The notes under the pieces are model-generated. The model worked only from the letters and a program-made list of their open reading frames with translations. It was not told the DNA's origin and did not search any database. Of a stretch of DNA of 64,000 bases, positions 11,286-20,659 are shown one piece after another. The stretch is from Manihot esculenta. Its lineage: Eukaryota > Streptophyta > Magnoliopsida > Malpighiales > Euphorbiaceae. Location of the stretch: assembly GCF_001659605.2 (NCBI RefSeq), contig NC_035178.2:13648062-13712061 (forward strand), written 5' to 3'. How positions within the stretch are numbered: the first letter of the stretch is position 1; every line of letters begins with the position of its first letter. Position numbers and translations under genes: made by a program.

Positions 11286-11463
11286 GGCATGCACAGGTTG
11301 AGCTTGGTAAAAGAAAAGTTTAAATTTTTATGTATGTTGTTGATCATGTATGGGATTAATCAGGTTTACAGGATGCATGTCAGGCTTGCTACGGGTCCCG
11401 GCGGCCTTATGCTGATCTGGATCCTAGCGCCGGTAGCGGTCCGATTTTCGGGTCGTTACAGAA

Positions 11464-11475
11464 TGGTATCAGAGC
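11464..11475 (+). promoter_or_regulatory. Primer binding site of E1 (initiator Met-tRNA)
   Basis: TGGTATCAGAGC lies 3 nt after the 5' LTR end. It is complementary to the 3' end of plant initiator methionine tRNA, the usual minus-strand primer of plant LTR retrotransposons. Confidence 0.92.
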
Positions 11476-11732
11476 CCTAGGTTCATATGGTCGGACCTAG
11501 AGTGTCGGGCTCATAGAGGTTATAAGAGGTCAAGCACAATAGGAAAGATCATGTCCACTAGGATAGGATGTGGAGTCCTGTCTTGTATGATGATGTGAAA
11601 TGCCATGATAATGTGCATGTGCATTAATGATATGTTATGATATGTGATGTATGTGATGCGGGTTCATGTGTTTCCACATGAACCATTTGATGCTAATGTT
11701 TATATGATGTGTACTGTTTTTCAGAAAACAGG

Positions 11733-14726
11733 ATGAGAGGAACTCGTCGATCTGCACGATTGACTGGAGTACCACCCCAAGACGAGGGCACTGATGCCCG
11801 TCCTCCTGCATTGCCTAGGGCAATGTCAAGTAGGTCCAGCAGAGAAAGAGTAGTAAGAGACCCTAGAAGGTCTTTGGATCTGGGTAGGAGCAAATCAGTG
11901 AGGGGAACAATTCAGGGAGGAATGTCAGTTGATATGGGGGATGAGATGGATGTGGATCAGAGGAGGGATGGCAGTTTAGGAGTGAGCATGTCGGAAGAGG
12001 GAATGGGAGAGTCCCAAGGAGGCACCCAGGCCTCGGGATTTGTTCAGCCACCTCACTACCCACCCCTTTCACAAAACCCCGGGTATTCGATGGGAGGCAC
12101 ATCGGATTACCATAGCTTTAACCCTTATCCCACACAGATGCCATACCCACCTTACTACCCACCATATCCACAGTACCCAATGTACCCACCTCCACCCTAC
12201 TATCCAAATCCAGCAAACCCTATACCAGGGGATGCTGCTCCTCCTCCACCAGCAAAACCCACAGTTCCAGAAACCCCAGTACCTAAGCCTAGCTCATCTG
12301 GTGGGAGCAAGGTCAAGATGACCGACTACATGAAGCTGGGTGCTCCTCAGTATGAAAAAGGGGATGACCCGTTTGTGTATCTTGAGAGGGTCAAGGTGAT
12401 CACAGATGAGATTGGGGCTGATGACAGTAGAGCCATTCAGATGGCTGGGTTCACGCTTAAGTGCAAGAAGGCACGATAGTGGTTTAAGAATTATGTGGAT
12501 CCGAGGGTGGACAGCTTGTCTTGGGAAGAGTTTGCAAACGAGTTTGCAGGATGGGCTTTCCCTGATAGTTCAAGGGAGCTGAAGATGATCGAATTTGAGC
12601 AATTGAGGCAAACTGATGATATGAGTGTGGATGAGTTCACAGACAGATTCTTGGAGCTGTTGCCATTTGCAGGGCAAAATCTTGACTCAGACCATAAGAA
12701 GTCAAGGAGGTATATCATGAAACTCCACTCCAGATATTCCTCCTTGATCCAGTCAGCAGATAGGGAGAGCTTCCATGCCATAGTGGATATGGCCGAGAAA
12801 ATGGAGGCTAGTGCCATCATTCAGGGGACAGTTAAACAGTCAGTGGCACAGCCTTCTGGTTCTAAGACCCCAGGCTCTTCTTCTCTGAGTGCAGCAGCTT
12901 CAGGCAGCAGAAAGTGGGGTAACACCACTAGGAAGCCGAAGAAGAACAAGTTCTGGAATAAGATCAAGTCCAGTCTGGGACTAGGGAGTGGCTCAAGCTC
13001 TGGTGCGGATAATGCAGTTTGTGCAAAGTGTGGTAGGCCACACAAGGGAGTTTGCCGGGCTGGAACAACAGCCTGCTTCAGATGCGGGCAAGAGGGACAC
13101 ATGGCTCGGGAGTGTCCTAGGACTGTACCTATGGCTCAGTCCCAGCAGACAGCTTCAGGTAGTGTAGCGCAGCCAGCAGCTCCAGCCACGACTCAGGCCA
13201 GTGGCAGAGACGGAGGGAGAGGGTCAGCCTCTTCTTCAGCGGGTTTCAGAGGTGAAGGTCCATCAGCTCCAGCACGGATCTTCACGATGACTCAGCAGGA
13301 GGCAGATGCATCTAACACCGTGGTGGCAGGTAACTTAGTCATTGGTTGTTCAGATGTGTATGCCTTGATGGACCCTGGTGCATCTCATTCTTTTATTGCT
13401 CCGAGAGTCGTAGAGAGGTTGGGTTTGATGATCTCTGGGTTAGAGTGTCCTCTCTGGGTCAGTGGACCCAAGTGTGATCCATCAGTGGCAGAGTCAGTCT
13501 GCCAGTGCAGTCCAGTTTTCGTTGAGGGGAGATGCCTTTCCGCCGACCTTGTGGTTCTAGACTTGACAGATTTTGACGTCATTCTAGGGATGGACTGGTT
13601 ATCTACCCATGGTGCTACCTTGGACTGCAGGGACAAGGTAGTCAGGTTTAGAGGTCAGGATGGGTCAGAGGTTGTCTTCAGGGGAGACAGGAGGGGTACA
13701 CCTAGAGGTCTGATATCAGCTCTTCAGGCTCATAGGTTGCTTAGGAAGGGATGTCAGGGGTATTTGACTCATGTGAAAGAGCTTAGCAGTCAGGTTAGAG
13801 AGCCCGCCTCGGTGCCAGTGGTCAGAGAGTTCTTAGATGTGTTTCCATACGAGCTGCCAGGTTTACCACCTGCTAGGGAGATAGAGTTCTAGATAGAATT
13901 GATGCCTGGAACCCGACCGATCTCTATCCCTCCCTACAGGATGGCTCCAGCTGAGTTGAAGGAATTGAAAGAACAGTTGCAAGAGCTGGTAGAAAAGGGC
14001 TTCATCCGACCGAGTACCTCACCTTGGGGTGCTCCAGTGCTGTTTGTGAGAAAGAAGGATGGATCCTTTAGAATTTGTAGCGACTATAGGCAATTGAACA
14101 AAGTCACTACCAAGAATAAGTACCCGTTGCCAAGGATCGACGATCTATTTGACCAGCTAGCCGGAGCAGGTTGTTTCTCCAAAATAGATCTGAGATCGGG
14201 GTACCATCAGCTAAGGATAAGAGAAGAGGATGTACCGAAGACAGCTTTCAGGACCAGATATGGGCATTTTGAGTTCCTTGTTATGCCGTTCGGGTTAACC
14301 AATGCCCCTGCAGCATTCATGGATCTCATGAACAGAGTGTTTAGCCAGTACCTGGATCACTTTGTTATTGTCTTCATAGATGATATCTTAGTGTATTCCA
14401 GGAACGTAGAGGAGCATGCCCATCATCTGAGGTTGGTTCTGCAGACCTTGAGGGAACATGGCTTGTATGCCAAGTTCTCCAAGTGTGAGTTCTGGCTGAG
14501 GAGCATCTCATTCTTGGGGCATGTTGTATCGGAAAATGGAATAGAGGTGGACCCCAAGAAGGTAGAAGCTGTGGCTAACTGGCCTAGACCCACTTCAGTG
14601 ACAGAGATCAGAAGTTTCTTGGGTCTGGCAGGTTACTACAGGAGGTTCGTTCAGGACTTCTCAAAAATTGCAGCTCCTCTGACCAGACTAACCAGGAAAA
14701 ATCAGAAGTTTGTGTGGACTGACTAA
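11733..14726 (+). pseudogene. E1 gag-protease-reverse transcriptase (stop-interrupted)
   Basis: The start is the ATG at 11733 ([12 protein letters not shown]), the start shared by E2, E3 and C. Gag has a Pro/Tyr-rich stretch (about 12130-12220), the capsid-like region with [18 protein letters not shown], a CAKCGRPHKGVC motif and the CCHC knuckle CFRCGQEGHMAREC. Protease has a DPGASHSF core. Reverse transcriptase has the FIDDILVYS active site and FLGHVVS. In-frame TAG stops occur at 12477-12479 (just after KCKKAR) and 13890-13892 (after REIEF), and TAA at 14724-14726 at the end of RT. E3 has a Glu codon at each of the first two positions, so those are losses; the third is a stop in E3 too. There is no frameshift across 3 kb. 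This particle and copying machinery would act in the cytoplasm if expressed. Confidence 0.9.
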
Positions 14727-15221
14727 TGCGAAGAGAGTTTTGAAGAGCTTAAGAAGAGGTTAACGTCAGCACCAGTGTTAGCTTTGCCAGCTAACAATGA
14801 GGATTTCACAGTTTTCTGTGATGCATCCCGAGTGGGATTGAGTTGTGTGTTAATGCAGAATGAAAGGGTGATTGCTTATGCTTCTAGACAGCTGAAGAAG
14901 CATGAGTTGAATTACCCCACACATGACCTAGAGATGGCAGCAGTAATCTTTGCACTCAAGATGTGGAGGCACTACCTCTATGGGGTTAAATGTGAGATCT
15001 TCACAGATCATAAGAGCCTGCAGTACATCCTGAGTCAAAGAGATTTGAACTTGAGACAGAGAAGATGGGTAGAGCTGCTGAGTGATTATGATTGCAAGAT
15101 TCAGTACCATCCGGGTAAGGCGAATGTTGTGGCAGACGCCCTAAGCTGGAAGTCACTAGGCAGTCTATCCCACATCACGGCGAAGAGGAGACCAGTGGTG
15201 AAGGAGTTTTACAAGCTCATT
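14727..15221 (+). pseudogene. E1 RNase H domain, cut by insertion of E2
   Basis: In frame after the TAA at 14726. It shows [40 protein letters not shown] and NVVADALS, the RNase H catalytic motifs of Ty3/gypsy pol. The arginine that normally follows DALS is Trp here. Coding continues to FYKLI and is cut by E2 at 15221 within TCATT. It resumes at 37973 with the start of integrase. Confidence 0.88.
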
Positions 15222-17473
15222 TGTAACGACCCGAAAATCGGACCGCTACCGGCACTAGGATCCAGATCGGCTTAAGGCCGCCGGGACCCGTAGCAAGCCT
15301 GACATATAACTTGTAAACCTGTATAATCCCATACATGATCAACGACATACATAAAAATTAAAACTTTTCTTTCCATATACTTCAACCAAACTCAACCTGT
15401 ACATATACATTAACATAACATTGATCCCTCTGTGGGATCTCATTAGTGCCCCCAATGGGTGACATAACATATGTTGAGTTGGTTTACATAAACATCATAA
15501 AAGTCTCTAAGATCATGTAATAAAAGGGATAGCAACAATCTATAGTCAAGCACACCTCTAACATCCATAAACATCATCTCATTACATAACTATACTGATT
15601 AAGACTTTACATTACAATTTGATCATGTCCATTGCTAGCTATTACATAACCATGAATTCTTTACTCTATCCGGACTCCTGCTCTATACTGTACCTGCAAG
15701 CCTGGGGGTAAAGGGAGAGGGGTGAGCTAAAAGCCAGTGAGTTGAACTATAAAACATATTAACACTATGCTCCAATGAGATGCATCATAACACAGACAAT
15801 TCACATAAGGGTTGGGTGAACTTGTCACCAATTAGTCCAAGCTAACTCTGTGCCAGGCCGTAGCATGGGGTCCTAGTCTTCCTGTCATAACATACATTAC
15901 TTACCATTGCCCCAGGGCCTCCTCTGGGCTCCTGGTCTTCGAGTCCCATAACCGTGCCAGGCCGTAGAATGGGGTCTTGGTCTTTCCTTACTCTGTGCCA
16001 GGCCGTAGAATGGGGTCCTGGTCTTCCTGTCATGGACTAATTGGGTCATCCAATATTCACCTACATCAACAACAATCGATGCAATGCGGCATATTCGTGA
16101 AAACTAATGCAATCACCCTATTGCATAATCATGATGCATGAAACATGATAAAACATTTAATTTCTCAATTTAAGAGATTAAGTTTAGTTCCACTCACCTC
16201 TGGCTGACTCTGACAACACCGAAGCAGCTGAACTCACTGCTGGGGTCCTCGGTTCCTCGGGTCCGAACCTACACAGGTGGACTCAAATGAGGGACCAAAC
16301 ATACTAGAACATACCTCTAAACTACTCCCCAAAAACCCCCTAAAACATCATGAAACAACCATAGAAAAACATGCAAATGAGGCCTGGACAGGGCACTTTT
16401 GGCGGCAGGTTCAGTGGCCGAAAGTCCCTTCAGAGCCGAAAGTCAGGCAGGTTCGGCGGCACCTTCGGCAGCCGAAACTCCCAGACAGAGACGAAACTCA
16501 TGCATGTTCGGCGGCACTTTCGGCGGTCGAAACTGCCAGACAGAGACGAAAGTCTCCTTTCGGGGGCAAGCTTCGGCAGCCGAAGGCTGCCTCCACAAGC
16601 ATGTTCGGTGGCGGAAAGTTCCTTCGGCTGCCGAACCTGGTTTCTACCAAAGGGCAGAAACTTGGCTCCCTTTGCACATTTTGCCTCCAAACCTTACAAA
16701 CATGCATCAAACCTATTCTACAACACACATACACAAGCATACATGTTCCTAGGGGCCTCAAACCATTATAAACCCCATCTACAACACATCAAGCATCCAC
16801 ATTGTTCATGAACATACACTTATACCCAAAAACATAACCATAACCTAAATATGCATTCTAACCCATAGATCTACTTAAAACTTACTTAAAACATGCAATG
16901 AGCTTAAGATCGGCTCTTACCTCTTGAAGATCGAGAGAGAGACGACCTAAACTCGGAGTTGGGAGAGATTGGGTTCTTGAACCTCTAAGCTCCAAAACTT
17001 TGCTCAAAAGCTCAAATCTTCAAAACAAAGTTAAAACAAATGAAAATCTTGAAAGATCTAGACGAAAAACATCAAAGATTGGTGAGGGACGGCAGAGAGC
17101 TCACCTTGGCCGAAAATGGGGAGAAAGCTCGCCCGTTTTCAGCTAAGGGACCCTTTTATAGTGGCTGGCCAGACCACGTTCGGGGGCCGAATGTGCCTCC
17201 GCATGCATGCCATGTTCGGCGGCCGAACCTGGACTTCCCTCACTTATGCTTTCGGGGGCCTAAAGCACACCCACAACGCATGCATGTTCGGCGGCCGAAC
17301 TTGAGGTTCGGCGGCCGAACCTGAGTTTTCCTCCAATGCTATTTTCATGCAAAAACATAAAACACATTAAAACATTTTATAAAAACATGGTTTTACCCTA
17401 CTAGAGGCTTCCGACATCCGAGATTCCACCGGACGGTAGGAATTCCGATACCGGAGTCTAGCTGGGTATTACA
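15222..17473 (-). repeat. E2 3' LTR (2252 bp)
   Basis: A complete LTR with TGTAA/TTACA ends. On the minus strand it has the promoter box (TATAAAAGGG, 17151-17160), the donor-like site near 16920, TTCGGC/GCCGAA motifs, and a minisatellite with CCAGGCCGTAG.ATGGGGTC units (15850-16030). It matches the 5' LTR at 35736-37967 with a modest number of substitutions and a repeat-number change. The part from about 15541 onward is duplicated at 25784-27716. Confidence 0.92.
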
Positions 17474-17510
17474 TTCTCCCCCCCTTAAGAACATTCGTCC
17501 CCGAATGTTC
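17474..17510 (-). promoter_or_regulatory. E2 polypurine tract and adjacent hairpin
   Basis: On the minus strand the tract AAGGGGGGGAGAA abuts the 3' LTR. Before it (17489-17510) lies a perfect inverted repeat, GAACATTCG and CGAATGTTC around a four-base loop. The tract primes plus-strand DNA synthesis. The role of the hairpin is unknown to me. Confidence 0.8.
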
Positions 17511-17580
17511 CTCCACTAGCACATGCAAGGCATACATATAACAAACACACAAAGCACATAAAACTCACAAGGAACTAACC

Positions 17581-18157
17581 TTAGAAAAGATAAGGGTATT
17601 GCTGGAGCATGGACTCCCGTGTCTCCCAAGTGCATTCTTCCAGATTGTGGTGGTTCCAAAGGACTTTCACCATCGGGATTTCCTTGTTTCTCAGCTTCCT
17701 GATCTGGGTGTCTATGATCCGCACTGGCTGCTCAACATAGGTGAGATCCTCTTGGATCTCCACATTAGGTTCACTAAGAACCTTGCCCGGATCTGACACA
17801 AACTTCCTCAACATTGAAACATGGAAAACCGGATGGATTCTTCCCATTGAAGCAGGCAAATCTAGCTTGTACGACACATTTCCAATCTTTTGCAAGACTT
17901 AAAAGGGTCCGATGTATCGTGGGGCTAGTTTACCTTTCTTCCCAAAGCGAACCACTCCTTTCATTGGAGACACCTTGAGCAATACCAGATCCCCCTCCTG
18001 AAACTCTACTAGCCTTCTGCGGATGTCTGCATAACTCTTCTGTCTGCTTGCAGCAGTCTTGATTCTTTCTCTGATTAAGGGTACCACCCTGCTGGTGATC
18101 TCTACTAGCTCAGGCCCTGCCAAGGGCTTTTCTCCAACTTCTTCCCAACAAACAAGT
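17581..18157 (-). pseudogene. E2 integrase C-terminus and chromodomain
   Basis: Reading leftward from 18157 it encodes the end of integrase ([54 protein letters not shown]), then a stop (TAA for Glu after APRYIGPF, near 17896), then the region ending in a chromodomain-like tail ([15 protein letters not shown]...). The chromodomain of such elements is thought to steer integration into heterochromatin. Everything upstream is cut off by E3 at 18158. Confidence 0.88.
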
Positions 18158-18514
18158 TGTAATACCCGGCTAGACTCCGGTATCGGAATTCCTACCGTCC
18201 GGTGGAATCTCGGATGTCGGAGACCTCTAGAAGGGTAGAATCATGTTTTTGTAAAATGTTTTAATGTGTTTTATGATTTTAAGTATGAAATTAAATGAGT
18301 TTTTGCATAAAAAGTCCTTGGAGGAAAACCCAGGTTCGGCCGCCGAAAGTCAAGTTCGGCCGCCGAACATGCATGCGTTTTGGAGGCACGTTAGGCCCCC
18401 GAAAGCATGAGTTGGGGAAGTCCAGTTTCGGCCGCCGAAAGTCAAGTTCGGCCGCCGAACATTGCATGGATGCGGGAGCGCATTCGGCCCCCGAATGTGG
18501 CCTGGCCAGCCACC

Positions 18515-18523
18515 TATAAAAGG
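18515..18523 (+). promoter_or_regulatory. TATA box of the E3 5' LTR
   Basis: TATAAAAGG in the context GCCAGCCACC-TATA, identical in placement to E1. Confidence 0.65.
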
Positions 18524-19604
18524 GGCACTTAGCCGAAATGGGTGAGTTTTCTCCCATTTTCGGCCACAGCAAGCTTCCGACCTTCCCTTTTTGCAAATCT
18601 AGTGTTTTTCCTCCAAATCCCCACCATTTTCTTGAGTTTTAAGCTTGCATTGAAGGTTTTGAGCTTTTAAACCAAGTTTTGGAGCTTTGGGAACTCAGGA
18701 GCTCATTTTCTTGGATCTCCAAGTTTGGGTCGTCTCTCTCTCGATCTTCAAGAGGTAAGAGCCAATCTTAAGCTCAATGCATGTTTTAAGTAAGTTTTAA
18801 GTGATTTTATGGGGTAGAATGGCATGTATAGGGTTGTATGAGTTTTTAAGCAAATGTTAGGTTTTATGTGATTTTTGAACAATGTGGCATGTTTGAGTAT
18901 GCTTGAAGTGTTGTAGTTGGGGTATTTGATGTTTTGAGACCCCTAGGAACTTGTATGCATGATTTGGTTGAGATATATGCATGATTGGTGAGTTTGGAGG
19001 CGAAAATGCACAAAGTAGCCAAGTTTCTGCCCTTTGGCAGAAACCAGGTTCGGCAGCCGAAGGCACTTTCGGCCGCCGAACATGGCTGGGGAGGCAGGCC
19101 TTTCGACTGCCGAAGTTGCCCCCGAAAAGAGACTTTCGTCTCTGTCTGGCACTTTCGGCCGCCGAAGGTGCCGCCGAACCTACCTGAGTTTCGTCTCTGT
19201 CTAGAACTTTCGGCCGCCGAAGGTGCCGCCGAAAGTGCCCTGTTCAGCCACTTCATGCATATCTCTATGTGATATTTTCAGGATGTTTTAAGGGGTTTTT
19301 GGGGAATATATTAGAGTTATGTTTTTGTGTGTTTGGTCCCTCATTGGAGTCCACCTGTGTAGGTTCGGACCCGAGGAACCAAGGACCCCAGCAGTGAGCC
19401 AGCTGCTACAGAGTTTGTCAGAGTCAGCCAGAGGTGAGTGGAACTAAACTTAACCTTTTAAATTAAGAAATGAAATGCTTTATCATACTTCATGCATCAT
19501 GATCATATTATAGGTTGTTTGCATTAGAATTCACGACTATGCCGCATTGTATTGTTGTGATAGATGACAGGGGATGGACATTAGGATGATTCATTAGCCT
19601 TCTG

Positions 19605-19762
19605 AATACGAAGTCCTGTGGTGCCCATAATAGGGCCGGGCAATACGAAGTCCTGTGGTGCCCATAATCGGGCCGGGCAATAACTCCGAATACGAAGTCC
19701 TGTGGTGCCCATAATAGGGCCGGGCAATACGAAGTCCTGTGGTGCCCATAATAGGGCCGGGC
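19605..19762 (+). repeat. 37-bp minisatellite in the E3 LTR, four units
   Basis: Units of AATACGAAGTCCTGTGGTGC followed by CCATAATAGGGCCGGGC start at 19605, 19642, 19689 and 19726, with an 8-bp spacer before the third. The duplicated LTR (28401-30594) has three units, which explains its 37-bp shorter length. Confidence 0.9.
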
Positions 19763-20391
19763 ATGGAGTTGAGGGATTTTTGAATCAGTCCATCCGTGGT
19801 GTGATTTGTTTGTGCAGTGACGCATTTCATGATAGCATGTTTTAAATATTCTTTTTTATAGTTCTACTCACTGGGCATCTAGCTCACCCCTCTCCCCTAA
19901 CCCCCAGGTTTGCAGGTACGGGATAGATAGAGAAGGCAAGAAGAGAAAAAGTCATATGTATGTAATAGTTAGTTTGTGGACATGACAATTGTATTATGAT
20001 GAATTGTAAAAATATTCAGGATGTTATGTAATGAGGTCATTGAGGATAGAGTTGTGCTTGACCATAATATATTGTTAATCCCTTTTGAATATACATGGTC
20101 TTATGTTATGATGTTTATGTAAGCTAACTCAACACAGGTTGTTTTGCCTTTAAGGCTTGATGAGATCCCACAGAGGGACTATGTTATGTATATGTTCAGA
20201 GTATGCACAGGTTGAGTTAGTTGATGACAGTATATATGAAGAAAAGTTTTAATTTTTATGCATGTTGTTGATCATGTATGGGATTATACAGGTTTACAGG
20301 TTATATGTCAGGCTTGCTACGGGTCCCGGCGGCCTTAAGTCGACCCGGATCCTAGCGCCGGTAGCGGTCCGATCTTCGGGTCGTTACAGAA

Positions 20392-20403
20392 TGGTATCAG
20401 AGC
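20392..20403 (+). promoter_or_regulatory. Primer binding site of E3
   Basis: TGGTATCAGAGC three bases after the LTR end, complementary to the initiator Met-tRNA 3' end. Confidence 0.92.
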
Positions 20404-20659
20404 CCTAGGTTCATAGGATCGGACCTAGAGTGTCGGGCTCATAGATGTTCTAGAAGGTCAAGCGCAATAGGAAGGTCATGTCCACTAGGATAGGATGTTG
20501 AGTCCTGTCTTGCATGATGATGTGAAATGCCATGACTTTATGCATGTGCATTAATGATATGCTATGCTATGTGATGTATGTGATGAGGGTTCATGTGTGC
20601 CCACATGAACCATATGATGCTAATATTTGCTTGTTATGAGCTGTTTTTCAGAGAATAGG

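Larger units (their letters stand above)
9083..11460 (+). repeat. E1 5' LTR (2378 bp)
   Basis: Ends TGTAA...TTACA. From left: TTCGGCCGCCGAA-type motifs (9260-9475), TATA box at 9481, donor-like CAAGAG|GTAAGG at 9721, a second motif cluster (10010-10290), an exon-like block 10402-10471, a three-unit minisatellite, a pyrimidine tract with AG|GTTTGCAG|GT at 10971-10982, and a TTTATG repeat. The 3' LTR (39541-41798) has the same plan but is 120 bp shorter, mostly from fewer repeat units. Confidence 0.92.
9721..11724 (+). other. Putative leader intron of E1 (LTR donor to pre-gag acceptor)
   Basis: CTTCAAGAG|GTAAGG in the LTR and CTGTTTTTCAG|A, eight bases before the gag ATG at 11733, form a GT-AG pair about 2.0 kb apart. 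The same pair occurs in E3 (18755-20651), and the donor also in B and, on the minus strand, in C and E2. Splicing would remove many upstream ATGs and the primer site, leaving a short 5' UTR for gag. This is inferred from the sequence only; no transcript data are available here. Confidence 0.45.
18158..20388 (+). repeat. E3 5' LTR (2231 bp)
   Basis: TGTAATACCC to TCGTTACA. It has the same landmarks as the E1 LTR in the same order: GC-rich palindromic motifs, TATA, donor-like GTAAGA at 18755, second motif cluster (19045-19240), exon-like block ending AGAG|GTGAGTGG, a 37-bp minisatellite, and CCCCCAG|GTTTGCAG|GTACGG. Confidence 0.92.
18755..20651 (+). other. Putative leader intron of E3
   Basis: Donor-like TTCAAGAG|GTAAGA in the LTR and acceptor-like CTGTTTTTCAG|A at 20651, eight bases before the gag ATG (20660). 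Length 1897 nt. Inferred by homology with E1, B, C and E2. Confidence 0.45.

Noticed and set aside
11464..11475. tRNA-like match
   Set aside because: Only a 12-base complement to the initiator Met-tRNA end is present, as expected for a primer site; no tRNA gene surrounds it.
11172..11480. Open frame with a Met-Phe repeat
   Set aside because: It is produced by the (TTTATG)5 repeat in the E1 LTR and runs into the primer site.
16277..17324. Several open frames rich in FGGR, RPPN and AAE words (also in the other LTRs)
   Set aside because: They are translations of the TTCGGC/GCCGAA palindromes in LTRs; they occur on both strands and change frame between copies.
19605..19762. Regular repeats that could suggest a CRISPR array
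   Set aside because: Units are back-to-back minisatellite copies without unique spacers, inside a plant LTR.
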